Source: an uncultured Christensenella sp.
Lineage (GTDB): Bacteria; Bacillota; Clostridia; Christensenellales; UBA3700
Assembly (NCBI GenBank): GCA_949290515.1
Contig: CASERZ010000002.1
Location: forward strand, 139,221 to 203,220
DNA length: 64,000 bases
Reading direction: 5' to 3'
How positions within the stretch are numbered: position 1 is the stretch's first letter; each line of letters starts with the position of its first letter. The translations under genes were made by a program, and so were the position numbers. Positions 16,853 to 25,114 of this stretch are shown here, piece by piece. The notes beneath the pieces were generated by a model, which saw only the letters and a program-made list of their open reading frames with translations, made no database searches and was not told where the DNA came from.

Positions 16853-16990
16853 TCAGTCGAGAATTTTGATTATCTTGTCCTTGAGCATCTTTCTACCTCT
16901 GTCAAGAACGCTGTGTTTCATTCTGACACCGGCAAGTACGGCGGTCATTACGCCCGCGCCGAAACCTACCATAAGAGCGAGTTTTTTCAT
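16853..16990 (-). CDS. 45-residue membrane peptide, unknown
   Basis: A short gene with a near-perfect ribosome site (AGGAGGTGA, 5 bases before ATG 16990). The product has a hydrophobic N-terminal segment (about residues 4-21, LALMVGFGAGVMTAVLAG) followed by a basic helix ending KDKIIKILD. It ends 8 bases before the bidirectional terminator. It begins 83 bases below iscU with no terminator between, so it may be the last gene of the isc operon. It recalls small YtxH-like membrane-anchored peptides but no family is certain. Confidence 0.7.
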   Translation of the reverse strand: MKKLALMVGFGAGVMTAVLAGVRMKHSVLDRGRKMLKDKIIKILD

Positions 16991-17073
16991 ACTGTCACCT
17001 CCTGTGAATAGTATGTGCCCGCCTTAATTTTTAAGTTCAGGATACAAACACTTTGCGCGTGGTAATTTTTACC

Positions 17074-17442
17074 TTATTTCTTTTTGTTTCTGTAATCGTT
17101 GATTGCCTCTTTGATAGCCTCTTCTGCAAGTACGCTGCAATGTATCTTTTGAGGAGGAAGTCCTTCGAGCTCTTCGACTACCTGCGAGTTGGTGAGTTTC
17201 AAAGCCTCGTCTATTGTCATACCCTTTACCATTTCGGTAGCGGTAGAACTGGTTGCGATAGCCGCAGCACAGCCGAACGTCCTGAATTTGGCGTCTACGA
17301 TTACGTCGTCCTTAATCTTCAAAGATATTTCCATTATATCTCCGCAGGTAGCGTTGCCTACTTTACCTACGCCGTCTGCGTCTTCTATAAAGCCTACGTT
17401 CTTGGGATTAGCGAACGCTTCTCTTACTTTTTCGTTATACAT
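17074..17442 (-). CDS. iscU: Fe-S cluster scaffold IscU/NifU
   Basis: This scaffold protein receives sulfur from the cysteine desulfurase and assembles Fe-S clusters. The 122-residue protein has the three ligand cysteines in NATCGD, FGCAAAIA and KIHCSVLAEE. It ends in a Lys-rich tail. It corresponds to the N-terminal NifU/IscU domain alone, as in many Clostridia. Its start overlaps the 3' end of iscS by 8 bases, so expression is coupled. Confidence 0.95.
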   Translation of the reverse strand: MYNEKVREAFANPKNVGFIEDADGVGKVGNATCGDIMEISLKIKDDVIVDAKFRTFGCAAAIATSSTATEMVKGMTIDEALKLTNSQVVEELEGLPPQKIHCSVLAEEAIKEAINDYRNKKK

Positions 17443-18625
17443 ACTTCTTATCTCCTTTTATTTCTTTGAAAAGCGGCGACATTTCTCTCAATCTGTCTAC
17501 CGTCTCCACGAGTTTGTCAACAGTGTATTTTGCCTCTTCGAGAGTATTGTTTTTGCCGAAAGAAAATCTTATCGAACCGTGTGCGACTTCTATAGGTACG
17601 CCTATGGAAAGCAGTACGTAAGACGGCTCGAGCGAACCCGACGAACAAGCCGACCCGCTCGATACGGCTATTCCCGCCATATCCAGAAGCATCAAAATGG
17701 ATTCTCCCTCGATATACTCAAAACTGAAGTTTGCGTTGGAAGGAAGTCTTTTTGACATATCCTTAGGTCCGTTGAAGTAAATATCCTTTATTTTGGACTG
17801 CACTTCTTTTACGAAGTAATTTCTCACTTCGGCTACGTGCTTGTTGTTTTTGTCCATATTGTTTACGGCGTTTTCGATAGCCTTGCCGAGACCTACGATT
17901 GCGGGAGTGTTTATCGTGGAAGCACGCATATTTCTTTCCTGCTCTCCGCCGTCCATAAATCTGCCTATTCTCAAGCCGTTGCGTTTGTAAAGCGCGCCTA
18001 CGCCCTTTGGACCGTAAAACTTATGTCCGCTCATACTCAGCAAGTCGATATTGTCTTTTACTACGTCGATAGGTACGTTGCCGATAGCCTGTACCGCGTC
18101 GGTATGGAATAATACTCCGTGTTTATGTGCGATTTCACCTATTTCGCGGATAGGCTCGATTGTACCTACCTCGTTGTTTGCCGTCATAACGCTTATAAGG
18201 ATTGTATCCTCTCTTATGCTCTTTTCAAGCTCTTCCAACGATATAAATCCCTCGTTGTCCACGTCGAGATAAGTTACTTCAAAACCTTGCTTTTCGAGAG
18301 CCTGACACGTCTTGATTACCGCGGGGTGTTCTATTCGCGACGTAATGATATGCTTGCCTTTGTTCTGATGAGCAAGGGCTATGCCCTTGATTGCCCAGTT
18401 GTCGCTCTCTGTACCGCCCGAAGTAAAATATACTTCGTTGGGTTTACAGCCAATGGCTTTTGCTACTTGCCCTCTGGCTTTGTCTACGGCTTTCAATGCG
18501 TCTCTTCCGAAAGAATGCTGAGAAGATGCGTTGCCGAATACCTCCGTAAAGTAAGGCAGCATTTCCTGCAATACTTCGGGGTCGGTATAAGTCGTAGCCG
18601 AATTGTCTAAATATATGCTTTTCAT
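17435..18625 (-). CDS. iscS: Cysteine desulfurase IscS/NifS
   Basis: A PLP-dependent enzyme that removes sulfur from cysteine and passes it on as a persulfide. The 396-residue protein has the PLP lysine in SGHKFYGPKG and the catalytic cysteine loop SSGSACSSGSLEPS. The loop resembles the longer, flexible type found in NifS/IscS proteins. It starts 9 bases below the Rrf2 regulator and overlaps iscU, forming an iscR-iscS-iscU operon under the operator at 19035-19059. Confidence 0.96.
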   Translation of the reverse strand: MKSIYLDNSATTYTDPEVLQEMLPYFTEVFGNASSQHSFGRDALKAVDKARGQVAKAIGCKPNEVYFTSGGTESDNWAIKGIALAHQNKGKHIITSRIEHPAVIKTCQALEKQGFEVTYLDVDNEGFISLEELEKSIREDTILISVMTANNEVGTIEPIREIGEIAHKHGVLFHTDAVQAIGNVPIDVVKDNIDLLSMSGHKFYGPKGVGALYKRNGLRIGRFMDGGEQERNMRASTINTPAIVGLGKAIENAVNNMDKNNKHVAEVRNYFVKEVQSKIKDIYFNGPKDMSKRLPSNANFSFEYIEGESILMLLDMAGIAVSSGSACSSGSLEPSYVLLSIGVPIEVAHGSIRFSFGKNNTLEEAKYTVDKLVETVDRLREMSPLFKEIKGDKKYV

Positions 18626-18634
18626 ATTGACCTC

Positions 18635-19027
18635 TTATTTTATCAGGCTGTCAAGACTCATTTCGTCAAGACAGGAATTGATGGCTTTGTAAAGTTTGTT
18701 CCACACGTTGTAGGTACTGCACATACACTTATCGGCGCAATCGCCCGATATGCAGTCAATGATTACCAGTCCGTCCTCAAGTTCTCTCAAAATCTCTCCA
18801 ACGTTGATTTCCTCGGGACTTCTCGCAAGACAGTACCCACCGCTCGCTCCTCTCGTAGCCTCTACCAGCCCAGCCTTTCGCAAAGTCGCGATAAGCTGTT
18901 CGAGATATTTTTCGCTGATACCGGTACTCTGTGCCATAGTAGGAAGACTGACTACGCCGTTGCCGTAGTTTTCTGCCATATAACACATTGCTTTGAGTCC
19001 GTACCTTGCTTTAGAAGACAGTTTCAT
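18635..19027 (-). CDS. iscR: Rrf2-family Fe-S sensing regulator (IscR-like)
   Basis: A 130-residue Rrf2-family transcription factor with an N-terminal winged helix (VSLPTMAQSTGISEKYLEQL) and a C-terminal cysteine cluster C92-x4-C97-x3-C101-x-C103. E. coli IscR uses C92, C98 and C104 to bind [2Fe-2S], so a cluster ligand role is likely although spacing differs. It heads the iscS-iscU operon, and a 25-bp palindrome overlaps its own transcription start. Feedback repression when the protein carries a cluster is the expected behaviour. CymR, a related cysteine regulator, lacks this cysteine cluster. Confidence 0.9.
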   Translation of the reverse strand: MKLSSKARYGLKAMCYMAENYGNGVVSLPTMAQSTGISEKYLEQLIATLRKAGLVEATRGASGGYCLARSPEEINVGEILRELEDGLVIIDCISGDCADKCMCSTYNVWNKLYKAINSCLDEMSLDSLIK

Positions 19028-19034
19028 TTCCTTG

Positions 19035-19059
19035 AATACCTACTAATTTACTAGGTATT
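19035..19059. promoter_or_regulatory. Operator of the isc operon
   Basis: AATACCTA (19035-19042) and TAGGTATT (19052-19059) are perfect 8-base inverted arms around CTAATTTAC; the inner bases are partly symmetric too. It covers the predicted transcription start. It resembles the IscR type 1 consensus (outer ATAS, inner ACT..AGT) with one base fewer per half. Confidence 0.72.
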
Positions 19060-19088
19060 ATTTTATACCATAGTTATTTGCTTGTCAA
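19060..19088 (-). promoter_or_regulatory. Promoter of iscR-iscS-iscU
   Basis: TTGACA (19088-19083), 17 bases, TAAAAT (19065-19060) on the minus strand, directly abutting the operator. Confidence 0.78.
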
Positions 19089-19242
19089 TAGAATTTATAC
19101 ATATTTTATAAGGATAAAAAAGGAAGTAAAAATATCGAATATATAAATAGCTGAAAATCAGTAAAAAGCTGAATTATACTTAAACCCGCCCTATAGGACA
19201 GCAAAACGAATTGCCGTATTGACAGGTCTTATTCCCTTCGGG

Positions 19243-19449
19243 TTAAATTTCTGAAAGCCCTAAAATGTAGTCTGCGGAAACGTCGAAAATTTTGCACAGT
19301 TTAATCAGGGATTCTACGTCGGGCAAAGCCTTATCAAGCTCCCATATAGATACGGTATCCTGTGATGTTGACAGCATATCCGCTAGCTGTGTCTGCGTAT
19401 ATTTTGCATCTTTGCGCAATTGACGTATTGTTTTTCCTATGCTTTTCAT
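19243..19449 (-). CDS. XRE-family repressor, stand-alone
   Basis: A 68-residue Cro/CI-type DNA-binding protein, essentially one helix-turn-helix domain (YTQTQLADMLSTSQDTVSIW) plus a short C-terminal helix ending LGLSEI. No Shine-Dalgarno site precedes ATG 19449. A possible -10 box TAAAAT (19456-19461) ends six bases above the ATG, as in leaderless repressor transcripts. Two near-identical 17-base palindromes lie directly upstream (19460-19476, 19489-19505). No phage genes are adjacent. It is probably an autoregulated repressor left from, or borrowed from, a mobile element. Confidence 0.85.
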   Translation of the reverse strand: MKSIGKTIRQLRKDAKYTQTQLADMLSTSQDTVSIWELDKALPDVESLIKLCKIFDVSADYILGLSEI

Positions 19450-19459
19450 AATTGTATTT

Positions 19460-19476
19460 TACGAAAAATTTCCGTA
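19460..19476. promoter_or_regulatory. Operator 1 of the XRE switch
   Basis: TACGAAAAATTTCCGTA, a palindrome with one mismatch (C at the sixth position of the right arm). It overlaps the likely -10 region of the XRE gene and is spaced 29 bases centre to centre from operator 2. Confidence 0.68.
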
Positions 19477-19482
19477 TTTATG

Positions 19483-19511
19483 TTGACATACGAAAAATTT
19501 TCGTATATTAT
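19483..19511 (+). promoter_or_regulatory. Outward promoter of the XRE switch
   Basis: TTGACA (19483-19488), exactly 17 bases, TATTAT (19506-19511) on the plus strand. The 17-base spacer is operator 2 itself, so repressor binding would block it. It points away from the XRE gene into a stretch without a clear gene. Confidence 0.75.
19489..19505. promoter_or_regulatory. Operator 2 of the XRE switch
   Basis: TACGAAAAATTTTCGTA is a perfect 17-base palindrome and fills the spacer of the outward promoter precisely. Confidence 0.75.
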
Positions 19512-19810
19512 GTATATAGGATTTTTCTTATACAAAAACATAACTGCCCTATATTTGCAATATCTCTTAAAGCAAAAAATCGTTCGTCTACCGCATTTGC
19601 CTAGGATATTTATAAGATTAATACCTGATAAGTAAACTGTAATTATATATACAAAGATACAATTAAAAGAATACAATTTATTTTAGGATTTTAATGACTA
19701 CACGACAGTTAAGATATAGTCATAATTTTATAAGTATTAACGCTCATTAATCTATAAACTTGAAAAGAATCTGATATTTAATTCACGCTTTTCAGACGTC
19801 TTTTCAATCA
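19512..19810 (+). other. Gene-free stretch downstream of the XRE outward promoter
   Basis: About 300 AT-rich bases. The only plausible start is ATG 19694 with AGGA six bases above it, giving an 18-residue peptide that stops at 19750. A longer open frame ending near 19635 would have to begin inside the promoter at ATG 19510 and has no ribosome site. An imperfect inverted repeat (GAAAAGA .. TCTTTTC) lies at 19762-19805. The predicted transcript would be about 325 bases and end at the terminator at 19811-19840. It may be a decayed gene, a short peptide or a small RNA. Confidence 0.4.
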
Positions 19811-19844
19811 AAAAGGACAAGCCTGCCGACTTGTCCTTTTCTTA
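19811..19844. terminator. Bidirectional terminator by glyA
   Basis: AAAAGGACAAG (19811-19821) pairs perfectly with CTTGTCCTTTT (19830-19840), with A- and T-rich flanks. It ends glyA on the minus strand and any plus-strand transcript from 19518. Confidence 0.88.
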
Positions 19845-19859
19845 GTTTACTGTTTTGTG

Positions 19860-21116
19860 TTATCTTATAATATCGTTGGCATAGAGAGGATACTTCTTGC
19901 AAAGCTCTGCAACTTTCTTGCTGCAACGCTCTACTGCTTCTTCTCTGTTGTCTACAAGGTCTGCAATACAGTCTGCGATTACGAGCATATCTTCCTCTTT
20001 CATACCTCTAGAGGTAACTGCGGGGGTACCTATTCTGACACCAGACGTAACGAAAGGCTTCTGAGTATCGAAAGGAATAGCGTTCTTATTTGCGGTAATA
20101 TGCGCACTGTCGAGAAGTGCTTCGAGTTCTTTACCCGTCATACCCTTGGAAGTGAGGTCGATAAGCATAAGGTGATTGTCGGTACCGCCTGAAACAAGAT
20201 TTATACCCTTATCGAGAAGTGCCTTAGCGAGTACCTGAGCATTCTTGACGATTTGCTGTTGGTAAGCTTTAAATTCAGGGCTCATTGCCTCTTTGAGCGC
20301 AACAGCCTTGGCAGCGATTACGTGCATCAAAGGACCGCCCTGCGTGCCGGGGAAAATAGCCTTGTTAATCTTGGTAGCAATCTCTTCGTCGTTGGTGAGG
20401 ATAAGTCCGCCTCTGGGTCCTCTCAAAGTCTTGTGTGTAGTTGTGGTAACTACGTGTGCGTAAGGCACGGGACTTTCGTGACAGCCTGCTGCTACAAGAC
20501 CTGCGATATGCGCCATATCGACCATAAGATATGCGCCTACGCTGTCAGCGATTTGTCTGAATCTCTTGAAGTCGAGAGCACGGGGATATGCGCTTGCGCC
20601 TGCAAGAATGAGTTTGGGCTTGCATTCCTTTGCAAGAGCCTCTACCTTGTCGTAGTCGAGAGTGCAAGTAGACTCCTCTACACCGTAAGGTACTATGTTG
20701 AAATATTTACCGGAAATGTTTACGGGAGAACCGTGAGAGAGGTGTCCGCCGTGAGCAAGGCTCATACTGAGTACGGTATCACCGGGTTGGAGCAAAGCGA
20801 AGAAAGTAGCGAGGTTTGCGTTTGCACCGCTGTGCGCCTGTACGTTGGCAAACTTTGCACCGAAGAGTTCGCACGCTCTTTCGATAGCGAGTTTTTCTAC
20901 TATATCTACGTATTCGCAACCGCCGTAATATCTCTTAGCGGGATAGCCTTCGGCATACTTGTTGGTAAGATGAGAGCCTGCGGCAGCCATTACTGCGGGG
21001 CTGACGATGTTTTCGCTTGCGATAAGCTCGATATTACCCTGCTGACGCGCAAGTTCCTGTTCGAGTGCCTGACACACTTCGGGGTCGGTATCGTTGATAA
21101 CCTTAAAATCTATCAT
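19860..21116 (-). CDS. glyA: Serine hydroxymethyltransferase
   Basis: GlyA interconverts serine and glycine with tetrahydrofolate as one-carbon carrier, in the cytoplasm with PLP. Starting at ATG 21116 ([12 protein letters not shown]), the protein has 418 residues, the normal length. The PLP lysine is in [14 protein letters not shown], and [15 protein letters not shown] is the family signature. AGGAG precedes this start. An upstream in-frame start at 21185 lies above the promoter's -35 box and is rejected. It is probably monocistronic. Confidence 0.97.
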   Translation of the reverse strand: MIDFKVINDTDPEVCQALEQELARQQGNIELIASENIVSPAVMAAAGSHLTNKYAEGYPAKRYYGGCEYVDIVEKLAIERACELFGAKFANVQAHSGANANLATFFALLQPGDTVLSMSLAHGGHLSHGSPVNISGKYFNIVPYGVEESTCTLDYDKVEALAKECKPKLILAGASAYPRALDFKRFRQIADSVGAYLMVDMAHIAGLVAAGCHESPVPYAHVVTTTTHKTLRGPRGGLILTNDEEIATKINKAIFPGTQGGPLMHVIAAKAVALKEAMSPEFKAYQQQIVKNAQVLAKALLDKGINLVSGGTDNHLMLIDLTSKGMTGKELEALLDSAHITANKNAIPFDTQKPFVTSGVRIGTPAVTSRGMKEEDMLVIADCIADLVDNREEAVERCSKKVAELCKKYPLYANDIIR

Positions 21117-21153
21117 ATGTATCTCCTGTAATGTTGATATGTTAACCTCTATA

Positions 21154-21182
21154 ATTTTAGCATAGCAAAGCTGTTTTATCAA
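21154..21182 (-). promoter_or_regulatory. Promoter of glyA
   Basis: TTGATA (21182-21177), 17 bases, TAAAAT (21159-21154) on the minus strand with TGC just before the -10 (extended -10). No glycine riboswitch fits in the short leader. Confidence 0.72.
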
Positions 21183-21218
21183 CAAATTTTATTATATATT
21201 AATATTTTAATTATTAAT

Positions 21219-21242
21219 CAATATTATTGCCAATATTATTGC
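21219..21242. repeat. 12-base tandem duplication at the tcdA stop codon
   Basis: CAATATTATTGC occurs twice in tandem (21219-21230, 21231-21242). The second copy contains the tcdA stop codon, so the duplication lies just past the end of the gene and does not change the protein. Confidence 0.85.
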
Positions 21243-21904
21243 GAAAGCAATCTGTCTATTACAAAGCCCGCTGTTTTTATACCGCACTCCGCGACAACGT
21301 AGCTTATACTGCCTACGCCTTGCGAGACGCTCACTACAGGCTCTTTTGTATAGCACACGTCGAGTTTTGTTATGCCCTTTTCCCTGAGAGTTTTTCTCAG
21401 CTTCTTTGCCAGCGCGTCGTAACTCGTCTTGTATATATCCGTAATCTCGAATGTGCAAGGCTTGATTCTGTTGCCCGCGCCCATCGCACTTACGATATTA
21501 AGACCTCTTTCCTTGGCAAGACAAATAAGCGCAACTTTGTCCTCGAAACTGTCTATTGCGTCTACAACGTAGTCCCAACCGCCGTCCAGCACCGTCGCGC
21601 TGTCCGCATTGAATCGGGAGTTGATTGCTACTACCTCGCAATCGGGATTTATGTCGAGAATACGCGCTTTCATAACGTCCGTCTTACACTCGCCTATATT
21701 GGAATTGAGAGCTATAATCTGACGGTTGATATTGCTTATATCTACCACGTCAAAATCCATTATGCCGACTCTTCCTATGCCGCACCTCGCCAGCATTTCC
21801 GCGACGTATCCTCCTACGCCGCCTATACCGACTATAAGCACGCTTTTTCCGATGAGTTTTTCAAGTCCGTCCTGTCCTATCAGTCTCGTAATTCTCGACC
21901 ACAT
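21236..21904 (-). CDS. tcdA: tRNA threonylcarbamoyladenosine dehydratase TcdA
   Basis: TcdA is an E1-like ATP-dependent enzyme that converts t6A37 of tRNA to the cyclic form ct6A. The 222-residue protein has the nucleotide-binding GIGGVGGYVAEMLARCGIG, quoted in part, near residue 26. It also has DFDVVDISNINRQ and the adenylation aspartate region DAIDSFEDK. It lacks the C-terminal domains of MoeB and ThiF used with sulfur carriers, which supports TcdA (YgdL). AAGGA precedes ATG 21904, one base after aspS ends, so it is co-transcribed with aspS, a common arrangement. Confidence 0.88.
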   Translation of the reverse strand: MWSRITRLIGQDGLEKLIGKSVLIVGIGGVGGYVAEMLARCGIGRVGIMDFDVVDISNINRQIIALNSNIGECKTDVMKARILDINPDCEVVAINSRFNADSATVLDGGWDYVVDAIDSFEDKVALICLAKERGLNIVSAMGAGNRIKPCTFEITDIYKTSYDALAKKLRKTLREKGITKLDVCYTKEPVVSVSQGVGSISYVVAECGIKTAGFVIDRLLSQ

Positions 21905-21905
21905 A

Positions 21906-23696
21906 TTATTCCTTTATATCGAATTTGATTGCAAGCTCTTTGAGTTGCTTGTCCTCTACCTCGGCAGGTGCGCCCGTCATAAGACAGGAAGCGTTTTGCA
22001 CCTTGGGGAAAGCTATTACGTCCTTTATGTTGTCCGTACCCGTAACAAGCATAGTCAGTCTGTCAAGACCGAATGCAAGACCGCCGTGAGGGGGTGCGCC
22101 GTATTTGAATGCGTCAACGAAGAAACCGAATCTTTCCTCTATATCCTTTTGAGAGAAGCCCAAAAGTCCGAATATCTTCTCCTGCATGTGCCAGTCGTGA
22201 ATTCTTATGCTTCCGCCGCCGGCCTCTTGTCCGTTGATGACCATATCGTAAGCGTTGCTTCTTACTTTCAGAGGGTCGGTATCGAGAAGAGGTATGTCTT
22301 CGACGATTGCACTCGTGAAAGGATGGTGTACCGCAACGTATCTCTTTTCTTCCTCGTCATACTCGAGAAGAGGGAAATCAACTACCCACAAGAAGTCGAA
22401 TTTACTCTTGTCATAGAGGTTGTATTTGTCTGCAAGATAGCATCTCAATGCACCGAGACTGTCGTATACGACCTTGTTCTTGTCTGCGACGAAAAATACT
22501 ATATCGCCCTTTTCGGCATTCATCTCTTTGATTACAGCTTGTTTTTCATCCTCGCTCAGGAATTTGAATACCGACGAAGTAACCGAGCCGTCCTCTCTGA
22601 ACATAGCGTAAGCAAGACCCTTTGCACCGTAACTCTTGACGAATTCTCCGCAAGCGTCTACTTCCTTTCTAGTCATCTTGTCGCAAAGACCTTTGCCGTT
22701 GATTGCTCTGACGCTGCCGCCGCCGGAGATTGCACCCGCGAATACCGAGAAAGCACAGTCCTTGAGAATAGCCGACAAATCGTGAAGCTGCAAGTCAAAA
22801 CGCGTATCGGGCTTATCGCTACCCCATTTGTTCATAGCTTCCGAATAAGGTATGCGTCTGAACTTTTCTTCAAGCTCCATTCCCAGACACTCTTTGAAAA
22901 CTTTCTTGATAAGTCCCTCAGCAATTTCCATAACCTGCTCGTTGTCCTCGACGTAGCTCATCTCCATATCTATCTGCGAAAATTCGGGCTGACGGTTGGC
23001 TCTCAAGTCCTCGTCACGGAAACATCTGGCTACCTGATAGTATCTGTCCATACCCGCAATCATCAAAAGCTGTTTGTAAAGCTGAGGAGACTGAGGTAAA
23101 GCGTAGAATTCGCCGTTATGTACTCTCGAAGGTACAAGATAGTCGCGCGCGCCCTCAGGAGTAGACTTGCCGAGAAAAGGCGTCTCTATCTCCAAAAAAC
23201 CGTTGTCAGCAAGATAGTTTCTAACTACTCTTGTGATTTTGTCTCTCATAATGAGTTTTTGCTGAAGATAACTTCTTCTCAAATCGAGATATCTGTACTT
23301 AAGTCTTAACTGCTCGCCTACTTTCATATCCTCGGTGATTACGAAAGGCGTAACCTCCGCTTCGGACAATATCTTCAAATCGCTTGCGAGTATCTCTATC
23401 TCGCCCGTGGGCATATTCTTGTTTATGTTACTGCCGCGGCTTCTTACTACGCCGGTTACGGCTATTACGTACTCGTTACGCACGGTGTCAGCCTTGTCGA
23501 ATACCGCCTTGTCTACCTGGTCGTCGAATGCTATCTGCACTACGCCGGCAATATCTCTAAGGTCGATGAAAAGGAGGTTGCCGAGATTGCGGTATTTAGC
23601 TACGAAACCCATTACGGTAACCGTCTTGCCTATATCGCTCGCTCTCAATTCTCCGCATTTGCAAGTTCTCTTTGCGCCATTAAGAAAATCTACCAT
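21906..23696 (-). CDS. aspS: Aspartyl-tRNA synthetase
   Basis: A class II synthetase that charges tRNA with aspartate. The 596 residues are the bacterial form: N-terminal OB-fold ([24 protein letters not shown], abbreviated), catalytic core with FLEIETPFL and [12 protein letters not shown], the bacterial GAD insertion in the middle, and motif 3 GLAFGLDRL near the C-terminus. I cannot tell from sequence alone whether it is discriminating or also charges tRNA-Asn. It is followed directly by tcdA. No T-box leader is visible in the 110 bases upstream. Confidence 0.97.
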   Translation of the reverse strand: MVDFLNGAKRTCKCGELRASDIGKTVTVMGFVAKYRNLGNLLFIDLRDIAGVVQIAFDDQVDKAVFDKADTVRNEYVIAVTGVVRSRGSNINKNMPTGEIEILASDLKILSEAEVTPFVITEDMKVGEQLRLKYRYLDLRRSYLQQKLIMRDKITRVVRNYLADNGFLEIETPFLGKSTPEGARDYLVPSRVHNGEFYALPQSPQLYKQLLMIAGMDRYYQVARCFRDEDLRANRQPEFSQIDMEMSYVEDNEQVMEIAEGLIKKVFKECLGMELEEKFRRIPYSEAMNKWGSDKPDTRFDLQLHDLSAILKDCAFSVFAGAISGGGSVRAINGKGLCDKMTRKEVDACGEFVKSYGAKGLAYAMFREDGSVTSSVFKFLSEDEKQAVIKEMNAEKGDIVFFVADKNKVVYDSLGALRCYLADKYNLYDKSKFDFLWVVDFPLLEYDEEEKRYVAVHHPFTSAIVEDIPLLDTDPLKVRSNAYDMVINGQEAGGGSIRIHDWHMQEKIFGLLGFSQKDIEERFGFFVDAFKYGAPPHGGLAFGLDRLTMLVTGTDNIKDVIAFPKVQNASCLMTGAPAEVEDKQLKELAIKFDIKE

Positions 23697-23806
23697 ATTT
23701 ACCTCTTTCCGTAATTTATGTACGGATAAAATTATTACTGTTTTAAATATTTATTTTATTTACGTGCGCTTTCGCGCGACGCGTCTTATATTAACTATTA
23801 TCGGTA

Positions 23807-25069
23807 TTACAAACCGTACTTGTCTGAAAAATATTTTTCAAGTTCGCTAAAAGCTACTTCCACCTGTTCGCCGCTCTGCATATCCTTTACGGACGCGGTA
23901 CCTTTTGCTATTTCGTCCTCACCGAGAATTACGAGATATTTGACGCCCGTCTTGTTAGCGTACTTGAGCTGAGGCTTGAAACCTCTGTCCATAATATCGT
24001 AATCCACGCTCAAACCCTTGGCTCTCAACTTAAGAGCAAGCGCAGGAGTAATATCTCTCGCTTTGTCGCATACGGGAGCAAAGTATACGTCGGGCACGTA
24101 CTTTTCGCCTACGCTAAGTCCCAGACTTTCCAGCACGAGCAAGAGTCTTTCTATGCCCATACCGAAGCCGACAGCGGGACAAGGCTTGCCTCCGACTTGC
24201 TCGACGAGGTTATTATATCTGCCGCCCGCGCACACGGTGCCTTGCGCGCCTATGTTGGAGGAGATAAACTCGAATACCGTACGCGTATAGTAGTCTAAGC
24301 CTCTAACGATACGGGGATTTACCACATAGTTTACGCCGAGCGCGTCAAGCTGACGGCATACGCTTTCGTGGTGTGCTCTGCAATCGTCGCACAGATAATC
24401 TATTACGCTGGGAGCGTCCTTTGTAATCGCCTTGCATCCCTCTTCCTTGCAGTCGAGTATTCTCAAAGGATTCTTGTCAAATCTCTCTCTGCACGTAGGA
24501 CACATATCGTCAAGACGCGCACCGAGATAACTCTTGAGCGCGGCATTGTACTTTTTACGACATTCGGGACAGCCGATAGAGTTGATATTGAGTACGAGAT
24601 TGCCTACTCCGAATTTATCGAAAATAGTCTTGGCAAGCATCATTACCTCTACGTCCGCCGCGGGAGAATACGCGCCGTAATACTCTATGCCGAATTGGTG
24701 ATGCTCTCTGAGTCTGCCCGCCTGAGGTTTTTCATAACGGAAAACAGGCGTTATATAATACATCTTCGTAGGCTGAGCGTTGCCGTAGAGAGAGTTTTCG
24801 ATAAAAGCTCTCGCTACCCCCGCCGTACCTTCGGGCTTCAAGGTAATACTTCTTCCGCCCTTGTCCTCGAAGGTATACATTTCCTTGTTGACTATATCCG
24901 TGGTATCGCCCACGCCTCTCAAAAACAGTTCGGTGTGTTCAAAAGAAGGTGTGCGGATTTCGTTGACGCAAAAAGCGCGCGCAACTTCTCTCACGGTTTT
25001 TTCTACGTAATGCCACTTGTAACTCTCTTCGGGCAAAACGTCCTTTGTACCTTTAGGTATGTTTATCAT
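23807..25069 (-). CDS. hisS: Histidyl-tRNA synthetase
   Basis: A class II synthetase that charges tRNA with histidine. The 420-residue protein has PKGTKDVLPEE at the N-terminus, motif 2 around FRYEKPQAGRLREHHQFG, the histidine-binding signature RGLDYYTRTVFEF, and motif 3 GFGMGIERL. A cysteine cluster in the insertion (CPECRKK, CPTCRERF) is typical of many bacterial HisS. AAGGAG precedes ATG 25069. It precedes aspS, as in many Firmicutes. Confidence 0.97.
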   Translation of the reverse strand: MINIPKGTKDVLPEESYKWHYVEKTVREVARAFCVNEIRTPSFEHTELFLRGVGDTTDIVNKEMYTFEDKGGRSITLKPEGTAGVARAFIENSLYGNAQPTKMYYITPVFRYEKPQAGRLREHHQFGIEYYGAYSPAADVEVMMLAKTIFDKFGVGNLVLNINSIGCPECRKKYNAALKSYLGARLDDMCPTCRERFDKNPLRILDCKEEGCKAITKDAPSVIDYLCDDCRAHHESVCRQLDALGVNYVVNPRIVRGLDYYTRTVFEFISSNIGAQGTVCAGGRYNNLVEQVGGKPCPAVGFGMGIERLLLVLESLGLSVGEKYVPDVYFAPVCDKARDITPALALKLRAKGLSVDYDIMDRGFKPQLKYANKTGVKYLVILGEDEIAKGTASVKDMQSGEQVEVAFSELEKYFSDKYGL

Positions 25070-25092
25070 TGTTTTCTCCTTGATATATGTTG

Positions 25093-25112
25093 CTTACCGC
25101 AAATGCGGTAAG
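25093..25112. other. Hairpin between the isomerase-like gene and hisS
   Basis: CTTACCGC (25093-25100) and GCGGTAAG (25105-25112) form a perfect 8-bp stem with a 4-base loop. No T-run follows, and the hisS ribosome site lies just downstream. It could be a processing site or a weak attenuator. Confidence 0.5.
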
Positions 25113-25114
25113 GA

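Noticed and set aside
21117-21185. Glycine riboswitch upstream of glyA
   Set aside because: The space between promoter and start codon is only about 30 bases, far too short.
23697-23806. T-box leader upstream of aspS
   Set aside because: The 110-base gap contains no T-box motif or antiterminator; it holds only short hairpins. The hisS upstream gap is even shorter.
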